From: CADCTB01 sp964479465 | GTDB taxonomy: Bacteria; Actinomycetota; Acidimicrobiia; Acidimicrobiales; AC-14 | Reading direction: 5' to 3' | Assembly: GCA_964479465.1 (NCBI GenBank) | Contig: CAYZMG010000005.1 | Coordinates: 49,340-113,339 of the forward strand | Length of the DNA stretch: 64,000 nucleotides | Shown: positions 1 through 8,489 of the stretch, piece after piece | Layout of the letters: the number at the start of each line of letters is the position of its first letter | Numbering within the stretch: the stretch's first letter is position 1 | Program-made: the position numbers and the translations under genes | Notes under the pieces: generated by a model | Seen by the model: the letters and a program-made list of their open reading frames with translations, nothing else | Database searches by the model: none | Told to the model about the DNA's origin: nothing

Positions 1-790
1 GCGGCGGCGGCGTCGTACGGACGGGGCTGAGACCTCGGCGTTCGGGCCAGGGCGCGCCGGAACTCGGTCTCGACAGCCGCGATACTTGTCAGGGACGACG
101 GGCGTACCGGTACGGGATCCGGCTGCGGGTCCCGTTCGCCGATCCCTGAACGGGATTGGCGCGGGCGGTGTTGAAATCGGCCGCCGGCTGGGGAGCGGTG
201 GTCGCGGCCGGCGCCGGGGCGGTGATGGTGGCAGGCATGTCGGGGGCCCAACAACCCGTGCGAGGACGGATGGCGCCGTCCGCTGCCGCCGTTGATGCGA
301 CGACCGGTCGGGTCCGACGTGCCTAGGCATCGCCCGGCCCAGCGACGTCGCGCCGTACGGGTCGGCCCCCTATCATTGCGCCCCGATCCGCACCAAGAGG
401 GCGCGCGGAAGCGGTCCCGGTGGCGTCTTCTGGGACGCACGTTCGGGGCGCCCTCGCTGTTACCGCTCGGTTCCGCACAGGGCACGATCCGGCGTTGCTC
501 GCCGTTCCTCGGAGCGCGATGCGTGGTGCCCACCACTGCGCAGCGGTCGACCTGCAGCGCCTTATCACCCTCGGCCCTCGTCGCCTGCGACGACCCAACC
601 TGGGCAATAGCGTGAGAGTTCCGGCGGGTCCTGTGACGGCGGTGAGGAGTCATCGGGCGAACCCGAGGACCTATCAGTCAGCGATGTCGCCAACGTTCGC
701 ATGGTCCTCGGCGGGCCGTGCCACAAGTGACGTTCGCCTCTATCTGCCAGCGCGCCCGGCGACCGACAATCAGGGTCGGAGGTGGTCGAT
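1..790. other. no supported gene
   Basis: I see no open frame here with recognisable protein content; the short frames on both strands are Arg/Pro-rich and look like composition artefacts. A 15-base motif, gatccctgaacggga at 141-155, recurs exactly at 6052-6066 in another gene-poor stretch. Its outer bases form a small dyad (tccc/ggga). A good ribosome binding site (GGAGG, 778-782) for the kinase gene lies at the right end. Confidence 0.5.
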
Positions 791-2980
791 ATGACCGTCC
801 GGGAGCATCGCGATCAGAGCGATGCCGGGGCGAGCAACGGCCTCGGCACGAGAGGGCCGCCTCTGCGAGCGTTGTCGGAGAGGGAGCACCTCGTGGACGA
901 GGGTGAGGAGAGTACCGGGCCGGGATCTGCTGCCTTCTACCGCGCCATCTTCGAGCACAGCGCCGACGCCATCGTCATCTCCGACCTCCTCGGGCGGATT
1001 TCCATAGCGAACCCGGCCGCGTGCCAGTTGCTTCGTCACACGGAAGAGGACATCTGCCGTCTGGGGCGCGTGGGGATCATCGAGGCGTCGCCGGAGGCTG
1101 CTGTGATTCTCGCGCGCCGGGCCGAGCACGGCCAAGCGATCGGCGAGGTGACCTTCGTACGGGGCGACGGTACGAGCTTTCCCGGCGAGGTCGTCACGTC
1201 CCAGTTCGTCGATCACGACGGCCAGGTGCGTGCGGTGGTGGCCATTCGTGACCTCACCGAACGCAAGCAGGCCCAAGCGGTGCTCGCAGAGTCGGCGGCG
1301 GCCCTCAGTGCTCGGGTCGAAGAGCTTGAACGGGCGAGGATGCTGCTGCGGCGCGCTCAGGACCTGGCAGGCCTGGCCACCTTCCGCATCGATCTCGACC
1401 AACGAGAGATCACCCTCTCGCCGGAGCTCAGCGAGATGTATGGAGTGGGCAGGAACGAAGTCATCCTGCCGCTCGCCGACTACCGCGTGAGGTTCTATCA
1501 CCCGGACGACCTGGCCCCCACGACCACCGACGCCGAGCGCGCTTACCAACTGGGAGCGGACCTGTTCCTTACGGCGAGAGTGGTGCGGGCTGATGGGTCG
1601 ATCATCTGGGTGCGTTCCACGTCGAGGGTCATCCAGAATCCCGACGGGACCTCCCACGTGCTCGGCGTGGTGCAGGACGTCACCGAGCAGGTCCGGTCCC
1701 GGGCGCGGGATCGGCTCCTCGCCACCTTGGTCGAATCGAGCGACGACGCCATGATCACGCTCGACCCCGGCGGGTACGTCACCAGCTGGAACCCCGGGGC
1801 TGAGCGTCTCTACGGGTATCCGGCCAACGAGGTGGTTGGCCAACACATCTCGCTCGTCGTCGCTGAGGCGTCCGATCCCCAAGCAGCGCCAGAAGAGGCT
1901 GACCTTCTCGATGATCGGATGCGCAGGATCGCCGCCGGACAGACGCTCCGGAATCAGGTGCTTCGCCGGCGCCGGAAGGACGGGACGCCGTTCGTCATGG
2001 AGGCGTCGGCGGCTCCCCTGTACGACGACGAAGGCCGCATTGTCGGATCGTCACTCGTCGGGCACGACATCACATATCGCATGCGGCTTGAGGAGGAGGT
2101 ACAGGCGGCCCTGGCCGAAGCCGTCAGGGCGTCGCGCATGAAGTCCCAGCTGATGGCCAACACGACCCATGAGCTCATGACGCCCTTGACGGTCGTCCTT
2201 GGCATGACCGAGCTGCTCCTCGACATGGAACTCGTCAATGAGCAGCGTGCGGTCGCCGAGCGGGTGGCGACGGCGGCCGGCAACCTCCGCTCCCTCATCC
2301 AGAACATGCTCGACCTGGCTCGCTCCGTCGAGGGTGCCGTCCACCTCGATCCCAGTCTCATCGCCGTCAGGACCGCGATCGGCGAGATCGAGGCCACGCT
2401 GGGGCCCGCGGCCAAGGCAAAGGGACTGACGTTCGTCTGCGAGTGCGACGCCAGCGTCCCCGCCCGCATCTACGCCGATCCCGCCCGGCTCCAACAGGTG
2501 CTGACGGTCCTGACCGGGAACGCGGTGAAGTTCACCGAACGGGGCGGCGTCGTCCTCCGGGCGAGCCGGCCCGACAACGTCGAGCCCCCTGTGGTCCGCT
2601 TGACCGTGGTCGATACCGGGATCGGCATCGCCCCCGAGGACCGGCGGCACGTCTTCAGCACCTTCTGGCAGGCCGACATGTCCAACACCCGCCGATACGG
2701 CGGCGCCGGGCTAGGCCTGGCCTTGGCAGCGGAGATCGTGGAGGCGATGGGCGGCACCATCGGCTTCGACAGCGCGCCCGGCGTCGGCAGCACGTTCTGG
2801 TTTCAGATCCCGACCGGCGTCCCCTCGCCAGCTTCGCTCGCTACTGTGAGCGCCTCTTCAGCGCCGGGGCAGGGCGACGAAGGAGCCGGTGTCCTCTCCG
2901 TGGGCGCCCTCGATCGCGACCCGGCCCCCGTGGTCGGCCGCGGTGCGCATGGTGATCGCCAGCCCGATGCCGGCCGCTGA
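791..2980 (+). CDS. multi-PAS sensor histidine kinase
   Basis: This is a cytoplasmic hybrid-type sensor kinase without membrane segments. Three PAS-like domains cover about residues 45-160, 190-305 and 315-435. A HisKA helix pair follows with phospho-acceptor His about residue 460 in the box THELMTPL, where most families have SHELRTPL. The HATPase domain shows the N box (GNAVKFT), G1 (DTGIGI) and G2 (GGAGLGLAL) and ends with the usual STFWFQIP motif. I chose ATG 791 because GGAGG lies 8 bases upstream; GTG 782 in the same frame overlaps that site. About 45 residues after the HATPase domain have no family match and read antisense through a second, decayed kinase end. No response regulator is adjacent, so its partner is unknown. 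Confidence 0.85.
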   Translation: MTVREHRDQSDAGASNGLGTRGPPLRALSEREHLVDEGEESTGPGSAAFYRAIFEHSADAIVISDLLGRISIANPAACQLLRHTEEDICRLGRVGIIEASPEAAVILARRAEHGQAIGEVTFVRGDGTSFPGEVVTSQFVDHDGQVRAVVAIRDLTERKQAQAVLAESAAALSARVEELERARMLLRRAQDLAGLATFRIDLDQREITLSPELSEMYGVGRNEVILPLADYRVRFYHPDDLAPTTTDAERAYQLGADLFLTARVVRADGSIIWVRSTSRVIQNPDGTSHVLGVVQDVTEQVRSRARDRLLATLVESSDDAMITLDPGGYVTSWNPGAERLYGYPANEVVGQHISLVVAEASDPQAAPEEADLLDDRMRRIAAGQTLRNQVLRRRRKDGTPFVMEASAAPLYDDEGRIVGSSLVGHDITYRMRLEEEVQAALAEAVRASRMKSQLMANTTHELMTPLTVVLGMTELLLDMELVNEQRAVAERVATAAGNLRSLIQNMLDLARSVEGAVHLDPSLIAVRTAIGEIEATLGPAAKAKGLTFVCECDASVPARIYADPARLQQVLTVLTGNAVKFTERGGVVLRASRPDNVEPPVVRLTVVDTGIGIAPEDRRHVFSTFWQADMSNTRRYGGAGLGLALAAEIVEAMGGTIGFDSAPGVGSTFWFQIPTGVPSPASLATVSASSAPGQGDEGAGVLSVGALDRDPAPVVGRGAHGDRQPDAGR

Positions 2981-2982
2981 GA
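2858..2982 (-). pseudogene. histidine kinase C-terminal remnant
   Basis: On the minus strand the last about 40 codons read as the end of a HATPase domain (GIGLAI, then HGGRVAIEGA, then a terminal LPRR and stop). Nothing upstream in this frame belongs to a kinase; the reading passes directly into the hydrolase remnant. It lies antisense to the tail of the intact kinase gene. I interpret it as a fossil left by a deletion. The family assignment rests on one short motif block. Confidence 0.5.
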
Positions 2983-2999
2983 ACTCGGGCTGGTACGCG

Positions 3000-3322
3000 T
3001 CACGGGCCGGGAGGGTCCCCTGCTGGCTCCCGGTCGAAGATCCGGACCGCCGCATATCGTGCAGCGAACACGATGCCGTCGCCACCCATCGAGTGCCCCA
3101 CGAGTGCAACGTCCCGTGCGCCGACCGCCTCGATGACGGCGACGACGTCGTCGCCGGACGCGGGGAGGTTCCAGTCGCCGCGCCCGGTACCCGACTCGCC
3201 GTGGCCACCGAGGTCCATGGCGACGACGCCGTACCTCTCGGTGAGGACGTCGACCTTCCGGTTCCAGAAGGTGCGGCCGCCCACCCATGGACGACGACGA
3301 GAGTGGGTGCGCCAAGCCATCG
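3000..3322 (-). pseudogene. alpha/beta hydrolase remnant
   Basis: Two minus-strand frames together give an alpha/beta hydrolase N-terminal half. Around 3322-3280 the frame reads GAPTLVVVHGW, the oxyanion-hole strand. The adjacent frame from about 3281 continues with VAMDLGGHGESG and the nucleophile elbow ALVGHSMGGDG. The frame change near 3280 and the missing acid and histidine of the triad show that the gene is broken. It runs into the kinase remnant at its 3' side. Confidence 0.6.
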
Positions 3323-3435
3323 AGGCACATCTGGGCGGCGGTGGCGCGAGCCGGCGGCTCTTGGCGGCCGGGGCCGGTAGGAGCGGGCGCTCAGACGTCT
3401 CCGAACGGAGCTCGTCATCACCGACGGATGGCGCG

Positions 3436-3621
3436 ATGGTCGCCCGCGATCGAGTGTTGAACCACATCGGTCGCCAATACTTCTACGATCGCTACGCTCC
3501 GGGCCGGGACACGGTTGCCCCGGACTTCGGGTTGCCGGAGCTGCCATCTCCGAGCGGCTCGCCCCAAGTCTTGATCACTGACGGCAAGACATTCACCGTC
3601 CTTCCGATGGCCGACTCTTGA
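3436..3621 (+). CDS. possible small protein, unknown
   Basis: ATG 3436 opens 61 codons ending in TGA. The composition (Tyr, Asp and Phe present, Arg not dominant) is more protein-like than the surrounding shadow frames, but there is no clear ribosome binding site and no family I recognise. It lies between two decayed genes and could itself be the tail of one. Confidence 0.2.
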   Translation: MVARDRVLNHIGRQYFYDRYAPGRDTVAPDFGLPELPSPSGSPQVLITDGKTFTVLPMADS

Positions 3622-3668
3622 GTGCTATCTGCTGGTCCAGTCGGCGCGTGATCCTGCCCGAGCGCGGG

Positions 3669-3724
3669 GGCGGGGTGCGACAGGTCGTGCTGCGACGCAA
3701 CGTGGACCGTCCCATAAGCGGAAC
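3669..3724 (+). repeat. 56-bp direct repeat, copy 1
   Basis: This stretch matches 5931-5986 at about 50 of 56 positions in the same orientation, ending in the shared cgtcccataagcggaac. The second copy has a 7-bp inverted repeat (TGGGACG/CGTCCCA); here it is imperfect. The two copies bracket a 2.2-kb segment, and a serine resolvase start lies 158 bp to the right of this copy. Ends of a lost element or resolvase sites are both possible. Confidence 0.6.
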
Positions 3725-3789
3725 GACGACCGGGGTGCCGCAGGAGGAACGGCTTGCGGTGCAGATCATGTGACCAGTCAGCGACAGAG

Positions 3790-3820
3790 GTGACCCTGCG
3801 GTGCTCGCCCGCAGGGTCAC
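3790..3820. other. perfect 12-bp hairpin
   Basis: GTGACCCTGCGG and CCGCAGGGTCAC form a perfect 12-bp stem around a 7-base loop. No T-run follows on either strand, so a classical terminator is not supported. It lies between the direct repeat and the resolvase remnant and may belong to the same lost element. Confidence 0.55.
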
Positions 3821-3881
3821 TCGGTCCAGTAGCAGCCGGAGTGGGCGCAGCAGCCTGGTGAACACAGACCACCAGGACGTC

Positions 3882-3998
3882 ATGGATGCGCTGCTCATTG
3901 GCTATGCCCGGGTTTCGACCGAGGAGGTTCTCGGCGTCGGCGCTGAGCGCACCTACGTTGACCAGGGAGTGAGGCGGGCGGTCCGATTCGTGTCGCTT
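3882..3998 (+). pseudogene. serine resolvase N-terminal remnant
   Basis: From ATG 3882 the frame reads LLIGYARVSTEE, the hallmark start of the resolvase/invertase catalytic domain with its nucleophilic Ser. About ten codons later comes GAERTYVDQG, which in intact family members lies some 25 residues further on. The usual intervening segment is therefore deleted, and the rest of the domain is not found downstream. No reading frame could give an active enzyme. Confidence 0.65.
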
Positions 3999-4166
3999 GC
4001 CACGGTGACCGGGCCGCGCCGCCGTCGAGCTCGACCAGGGTCGGACGTTCGATCCTGGGGTGGTCGAGGGCGGCGGGAACTCGATCACCTGCGGGTTGGC
4101 GGGGACGCCGCCGACCCGGAGTCCCGGCGAGGTCGGCCGGCGTGCGCCACGGCGACGACGACGCCA

Positions 4167-4295
4167 CCAGTGCACGATCGGGGCTGCACTGGGGACGATG
4201 GATACGAAGCGGGCGGCGATGTCGACGAGCTCGGCGCGGGCCGAGAGGTGGTGCTGCATGCTGGTCAGGCCGAACTCTTCCTCTAGAGCCGTCAT
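4167..4295 (-). pseudogene. small coupled ORF, probably truncated
   Basis: ATG 4295 lies one base past the stop codon of the preceding membrane protein gene, suggesting translational coupling. The first about 43 codons look like protein (LEEEFGLTSMQHHLSARAEL), after which the frame turns Arg/Pro-rich up to 3492 with no family content. I take this as the start of a gene whose remainder was lost or shifted. Function unknown. Confidence 0.3.
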
Positions 4296-4296
4296 T

Positions 4297-5370
4297 TCAT
4301 CGGCGTGTTGTCTCCGCGAACAGGCGCGCCAGCCGGAGGAGTGCGTCGTCGAGGTCGATGCGGAAGCTCCAACCCCCGCCGAATCCCACCACGTACGGCC
4401 CGCCCGGTGCGCCGACGTACCAGGATTCCACCCTGTCGGGATCGTCAGTCCTGCCATCCACGGAGAACAGGAAGATCTCATTCGTCGCCTGTTCCGCCGC
4501 CACTCGACTGTCCACGTAGAGGGCCCGGGGCCCGGCGGCGTGCACGATGAGGACGGGGAACCCGACGCTGTCGGCCACCCAGCACTCCTCATACGCTGCC
4601 AACTCAACATGGTGGATCTCCGGAAGGATTGCCCGGGCTGCGGCCAACGGGAAGCGGGAGCACAACTCCCGCACTGCCTGCCGGCTGGCCGTCGGGGGCT
4701 GCAGGTCGGGGTCCGACAGATCGAGGTTTCGGAGGCAGTGGATGTTGTTGCGCTCAAACCCTGCCGGCACCGGAAGGCTGCTCGCCGTGGCCGGCCCGGT
4801 GACCATCGTCACGATGAGCTCGCGCTTCTGCGTTTCGTACAACCCGCGGCTCTCGTCGGGCTTCCACTCCGAAGGCCGAGCCCTGTCGAGCTGCGCCCGT
4901 ACGGCGAGGGTCACATCGAACCCGGCGATGGACTTCCCGAACGCCGCACCCGTCGCCCGCGTGCCGCGCGAGCACCCGTCGATCACAAATCTCCATCCGC
5001 TGCCCTCCGCCGCGACCCGGTAAGCGGCAACCGAGTCGCCCGGCTCACCCTTCATCTCGAACACCCGTCGTACGGAGCTGGACGTCTCGGCGCGGAACGC
5101 ATCGATGCTCGCCGCGTGGTCCTCCTTGCTCCGCAGTCTCGTTCCCGGGGCGCGGTACGCGATGACGGGATCGTCCTTCATGGCCTGCAGCTGTTGGCGC
5201 CCGGACTCGAGTGTCCCAGAGTACGGGAATGCTCGACTGACCACCCCCATCACTGCGACAACTGCGATGACCCCGGCGAGAACGAGGGCGCCCCTGAGGA
5301 AACGCCGTGATGGCCCTTCCCCGCCGCCCTGGCCCCGCCGACTCCGCTGAGGCCGGGCGGGCGAGATCAC
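4297..5370 (-). CDS. membrane-anchored hypothetical protein
   Basis: The 357-residue product has a basic N-terminus and one membrane segment at about residues 26-46, then a large soluble domain expected outside the cell. I do not recognise the family. Start GTG 5370 overlaps the stop of the small membrane protein upstream (GTGA), which supports both genes. Another ORF begins just past its stop. Codon use is less GC3-biased than in the core genes of the window, in keeping with acquired DNA. The gene sits between the two 56-bp repeats. Confidence 0.6.
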   Translation of the reverse strand: MISPARPQRSRRGQGGGEGPSRRFLRGALVLAGVIAVVAVMGVVSRAFPYSGTLESGRQQLQAMKDDPVIAYRAPGTRLRSKEDHAASIDAFRAETSSSVRRVFEMKGEPGDSVAAYRVAAEGSGWRFVIDGCSRGTRATGAAFGKSIAGFDVTLAVRAQLDRARPSEWKPDESRGLYETQKRELIVTMVTGPATASSLPVPAGFERNNIHCLRNLDLSDPDLQPPTASRQAVRELCSRFPLAAARAILPEIHHVELAAYEECWVADSVGFPVLIVHAAGPRALYVDSRVAAEQATNEIFLFSVDGRTDDPDRVESWYVGAPGGPYVVGFGGGWSFRIDLDDALLRLARLFAETTRR

Positions 5371-5534
5371 GTGGTGAAACGCCCCGTCGAACTGGGGTTC
5401 CGATCCACGGCGAGGTACCCAACGGCCGTGAACGTGCTGAGAAGAGCGCCGCCTCCGGCCAGGGCAGTTCCCGGAGCGAGACGGGCCGCCGTTGCCTTGG
5501 CCCGCCGCAACCTGCGTCGCGATTCGCCGTCCAT
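5367..5534 (-). CDS. small membrane protein
   Basis: ATG 5534 gives a 55-residue protein: a basic segment (SRRRLRRAKATAARLAP), one hydrophobic helix of about 20 residues and a short hydrophilic tail. Its TGA overlaps the GTG start of the next gene, so the two are probably translated together. A longer frame starts at 5570, but ATG 5534 fits better with the divergent gene at 5563. Function unknown. Confidence 0.45.
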   Translation of the reverse strand: MDGESRRRLRRAKATAARLAPGTALAGGGALLSTFTAVGYLAVDRNPSSTGRFTT

Positions 5535-5562
5535 AGGCAAGAGGTTCCTACAGACGGAATGG

Positions 5563-5877
5563 ATGCGCAATGGTCAGCAAGTCAACGTAGAGGGCGAGAA
5601 TGTCGCCGACCTGCAGCTCCGCCTTGCTCGCGCTCTCCAGGAACTCGGGGACCTAGAAGCAGCGACCGCCGCGGCTGAACGCGCCATCTCTCATTGCGAG
5701 CCCGTTCTGCGGGCGCAATTTCTCCTTCGATACGCGTTCATCCTCTGCGACCAGGGGGAGAGAGCCAAGGCCAAGGCACTCGCTCGGGAATCACTCGAGC
5801 TGGAGCAAAGCCGGTGGCCGGAGAGCGGACGGCACCTGGAGCGGGACGCGCTTCTCGACCAACGAGACCCGTGCTGA
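5563..5877 (+). CDS. TPR-like protein, probably a fragment
   Basis: The 104 residues contain two helical pairs of tetratricopeptide type (for example LARALQELGDLEAATAAAER). The frame is open upstream to 5371, but that part is antisense to the small membrane protein and not repeat-like. The last residues are out of character and the gene ends shortly before the second 56-bp repeat, so the C-terminus may be lost. Such repeats mediate protein contacts; no partner can be named. Confidence 0.45.
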   Translation: MRNGQQVNVEGENVADLQLRLARALQELGDLEAATAAAERAISHCEPVLRAQFLLRYAFILCDQGERAKAKALARESLELEQSRWPESGRHLERDALLDQRDPC

Positions 5878-5930
5878 ACCCCGGGCCCCTCGTCGCCACG
5901 GCGCGCCCACAACGCCCGCCGGGGGTACGG

Positions 5931-5986
5931 GGCGGGGAGCGATAGGTCGTGCTGGGACGCGACGTGGTACGTCCCATAAGCGGAAC
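5931..5986 (+). repeat. 56-bp direct repeat, copy 2
   Basis: This is the partner of 3669-3724. It contains the perfect inverted repeat TGGGACG / CGTCCCA with a 10-base spacer, followed by the conserved ataagcggaac. About 170 bp without a gene separate it from the next coding region. Confidence 0.6.
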
Positions 5987-6160
5987 CGCTTCCGAAATAT
6001 CCCTTACGGCGTACGTTGCCTAGTCGGACTCGGCCCTCGTCCCCGCAAGGGGATCCCTGAACGGGACTCGCAGCCGGAACGCCCTATGACATAGCGCCGC
6101 CTTGAGCACGGTCCTGCCGGTGGTAGGCGAAGCGAGTGACCGAGCTGTTGGCTCGACCGC

Positions 6161-6382
6161 TCAGCGCCAATGGACCCGCGCAAACAGGTGCCATCCCGTC
6201 CACAGCCACCCGGCGAGCAAGAGCCATCGGAGGTGGCTCCGCCGGACGACGGCGACGAGCTCGGCAAAGGTAAGCGGTCGTGGTGCCCGGTTCCTCCGCC
6301 TGGCGCGGCGGGCCGAGACCTCCTGGAGGACCAGCGCCGCAGCAAGGGCGACGTATCCGGCGAGGGTGATGCCGCGGTTCAT
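6161..6382 (-). CDS. small two-helix membrane protein
   Basis: The 73-residue product has an N-terminal hydrophobic helix (GYVALAAALVLQEV), a basic loop and a second helix (LRWLLLAGWLWTGWHLF). It resembles the short actinobacterial membrane proteins of the DUF6186 type, an assignment from memory. ATG 6382 overlaps the TGA of the upstream gene (ATGA), so the pair is a coupled operon. Confidence 0.6.
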   Translation of the reverse strand: MNRGITLAGYVALAAALVLQEVSARRARRRNRAPRPLTFAELVAVVRRSHLRWLLLAGWLWTGWHLFARVHWR

Positions 6383-6780
6383 CTTCTGGCGAACCGTGAC
6401 CCAGCAACCAGCCACGCCGTGAACGCGAGCGCACGGCCGGTGTGGTTCTCGAGCGCGGCGTTGATGAGCGAGCTCAGCGTCGGGTGCTCCGATCGCGGCT
6501 GCTGCACGTACGCGAAAAGTTGCCACACCGCCAGGGCGAGCAACAGCACGACCCAGCGCACGGCGCCAGCGCGGGTTGGGCGGGACTCGTTCTGCGGTCG
6601 CCGGGTGTGGCCGACCGCCATTGCTGCAAGTCCCGCCCCCACCACCGCCAGCGTGGCTGTGGTCGTGAACGGGCTCCTCCCGGTGGCCCACCATGCATAG
6701 GCGAAGGCGCCGGCCGCGCCCGCGGCATGGACTACGCGACGTTCGCTCCAGGGGCGCACGGCTTCATTGTCGCGGGCCAC
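6379..6780 (-). CDS. membrane protein, unknown
   Basis: The 133 residues hold about four hydrophobic segments (near 18-32, 38-55, 70-90 and 112-128). The segment HPTLSSLINAALENHTGRAL between the last two helices is characteristic of a small actinobacterial family usually found next to the coupled gene at 6161. It is divergent from the DUF2784 gene at 6816, with 35 bp between start codons. No function can be given. Confidence 0.6.
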   Translation of the reverse strand: MARDNEAVRPWSERRVVHAAGAAGAFAYAWWATGRSPFTTTATLAVVGAGLAAMAVGHTRRPQNESRPTRAGAVRWVVLLLALAVWQLFAYVQQPRSEHPTLSSLINAALENHTGRALAFTAWLVAGSRFARR

Positions 6781-6815
6781 TCGCCCGCTCGCCGCGAGTA
6801 CCGTCGCTGGTTGGA

Positions 6816-7241
6816 ATGGTGTTCGATGTGCTCGCCGGTATCGTGCTGGTCGTCCACCTGGCGTTCATCCTCTTCGTTGCCGCTGGAGCGCTCCTCGCCT
6901 GGCGCTGGCCCTGGCTCGTGTGGCTCCACGTCCCTGCTGTCGCGTGGGGTGTCGGCATCATCGTCATCGGCTACGAGTGCCCGCTCACGCCGCTCGAGAA
7001 GTGGCTTCGGAAGCGCGGTGGTGGCGAGGGATACGAAGGTGGGTTCGTCGACCGCTACATCGAGAACGTGATCTACCCCGAGGAGTACACCCCGCCTCTA
7101 CGCGCCCTGGCCGCGGTGATGATCGTCGCTGGCTACGTCGCGCTGTTCCGCCGCGGAGGGCCCCGACGCCGGGAGTCGATCTCAGCGCAGGGGACACGCC
7201 GCGCTGTCAGGCCGAGCCCAGGGCGCAGGCAAGACCCGTGA
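6816..7241 (+). CDS. DUF2784-type membrane protein, altered C-terminus
   Basis: From ATG 6816 the protein shows the family pattern: an N-terminal helix (VHLAFILFVAAGALLAW), a central segment ending in GYECPLTPLEKWLR, and a final helix near residues 98-112. The function of DUF2784 is not established. After about codon 120 the reading enters the IS110 remnant, so the last 20 or so residues are foreign. This suggests that an insertion or deletion replaced the native 3' end. Confidence 0.7.
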   Translation: MVFDVLAGIVLVVHLAFILFVAAGALLAWRWPWLVWLHVPAVAWGVGIIVIGYECPLTPLEKWLRKRGGGEGYEGGFVDRYIENVIYPEEYTPPLRALAAVMIVAGYVALFRRGGPRRRESISAQGTRRAVRPSPGRRQDP

Positions 7242-7905
7242 CGGCAACGTCGAAGCCATCCGCGCCCTGGTGGTCGCCAAACGATCGGCGCGGTCGACGA
7301 GGATCAAATCGCTCAACCAGATCCGCCACCTCGGCTTCACCGCGCCCGACGAGCTGCGGGATCGATTGCGCGGCGTCAGCCGCGACCACCTCGGAGGTGT
7401 CGCCGCGGCGCTGCGCCCCCGCCTGGGTGGCGACCCGGTCATGACGGCAACCAAGACGGCGATTCGCATCCTCGGCCGCCGCGTGCTCGCCCTCGACGAG
7501 GAGCTCGCCACCATCGACGCGCTGCTCGCACCTCCCGTGGCCACGACGGCGCCGAGCCTTCTCGAGGTGCACGGCGTCGGCGTCGACACCGCTTGCGCCC
7601 TGCTCGTCGCAGCCGGTGACAACCCCCAGCGGCTGCGTTCTGAAGCGGCGTGGGCGCATCTGTGCGGTGTCGCTCCCATCCAGGCGTCATCCGGCAAGGT
7701 CACCCGGCGCCGGCTGAACCGCGGCGGGGACCGCCAAGCCAACGGCGCCCTCTGGGTCGTCGTCGTCACTCGCATGAGCAGCGACCCACGTACCCGTCTC
7801 TACGTCCAGCGCCGCCTCGCCGAGGGTCGTTCCAAGCCCGAGATCATCCGCATCCTCAAGCGCTATGTCGCCCGAGAGGTGTACCGACACCTCCCTCGCC
7901 GCTGA
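7192..7905 (+). pseudogene. IS110-family transposase, N-terminus missing
   Basis: The frame reads like the middle and C-terminal parts of an IS110/IS1111 DEDD transposase: LSGRAQG.GKTRDGNVEAIR, then the transposase-20 domain (LLEVHGVGVDTACALLVAAGD, HLCGVAPIQASSGK, LNRGGDRQAN). The N-terminal DEDD catalytic half is absent; homology begins at the fusion point inside the DUF2784 gene. The C-terminus and stop are intact. Some 200 bp of non-coding DNA follows and may include the element's right end. It cannot be autonomous. Confidence 0.85.
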
Positions 7906-8111
7906 AGCTTTCGCGGCGGCGGGCCTGGCTCGATAATCGGCTGACGCTCCCCGGAGCTGTCCTGAGAACGATCGGCCGGCCCGCCACCGCGAACCCAACC
8001 CCGCGTCAGCGGCCGGGACAGCGTGGCCTCGTAAGAGCGTGCCCTCACCAGTGGCTGATCCCTGTCCTGTCCCGCCCCTGCCGTCGACGCCACCCCGAAA
8101 GGACACGCTCC

Positions 8112-8243
8112 ATGAGCACCGTCACGATCGACGCGCTCGACGCCATCGAGCTCGCAGACATCCTCGAGTATTTCCTCGAACGAGTCGATCCACTCGGCGA
8201 GCACAACCTGCGGCTCGCAGTCCCGCTACGTCGGCGTCGATGA
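8112..8243 (+). CDS. short acidic protein, probably truncated
   Basis: ATG 8112 follows a plausible AAAGGA site and opens 43 codons reading VTIDALDAIELADILEYFLERV, then an Arg-rich end. Small proteins of this kind occur among actinobacterial plasmid and integrative-element genes, though I cannot name the family. The 3' part overlaps antisense with another gene fragment, so the true C-terminus is probably lost. Confidence 0.35.
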   Translation: MSTVTIDALDAIELADILEYFLERVDPLGEHNLRLAVPLRRRR

Positions 8244-8418
8244 GCCGGTACGACGCCTCTTGCACCGAGGTCAGGAACGACGCCAACTCGACCGGAAGCT
8301 CGCCGCCGTCCGCGGCCGCGGCCCGGTCGGCGTGGTCGGTGAGCGCGTCGGCCTCGAACACGGCGGCTCGTGGCGCGGCCAGTTTGTCGGCGTGACGGGT
8401 CTCGGCGATGATCCGAGG
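8203..8418 (-). pseudogene. fragment of an unidentified protein, minus strand
   Basis: One minus frame reads as a natural helical protein (RIIAETRHADKLAAPRAA, then ELPVELASFLTSVQEASYRL, then IDADVAGLRAAGC). It resembles the middle of alkylhydroperoxidase/carboxymuconolactone-decarboxylase-like proteins, a weak impression. No start codon with context is found, and after the last motif the frame becomes meaningless where it meets the 8112 gene. I interpret a 3' truncation by recombination. Confidence 0.35.
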
Positions 8419-8489
8419 AGCGTGCCACGGTCGGCGCCCGGCGTCGAGGAGATGACCGGTACCAAGGACGGGGCCCTCGGGGTGCGCAC

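Noticed and set aside
770..1882. 370-codon minus-strand frame opposite the histidine kinase
   Set aside because: No recognisable family and antisense to well-defined PAS domains; the plus strand explains the region.
3492..4166. Downstream part of the long minus-strand frame 3492-4757
   Set aside because: After the first about 43 codons from 4295 the sequence lacks protein character and crosses the resolvase remnant and a direct repeat; kept only the 5' part as a doubtful fragment.
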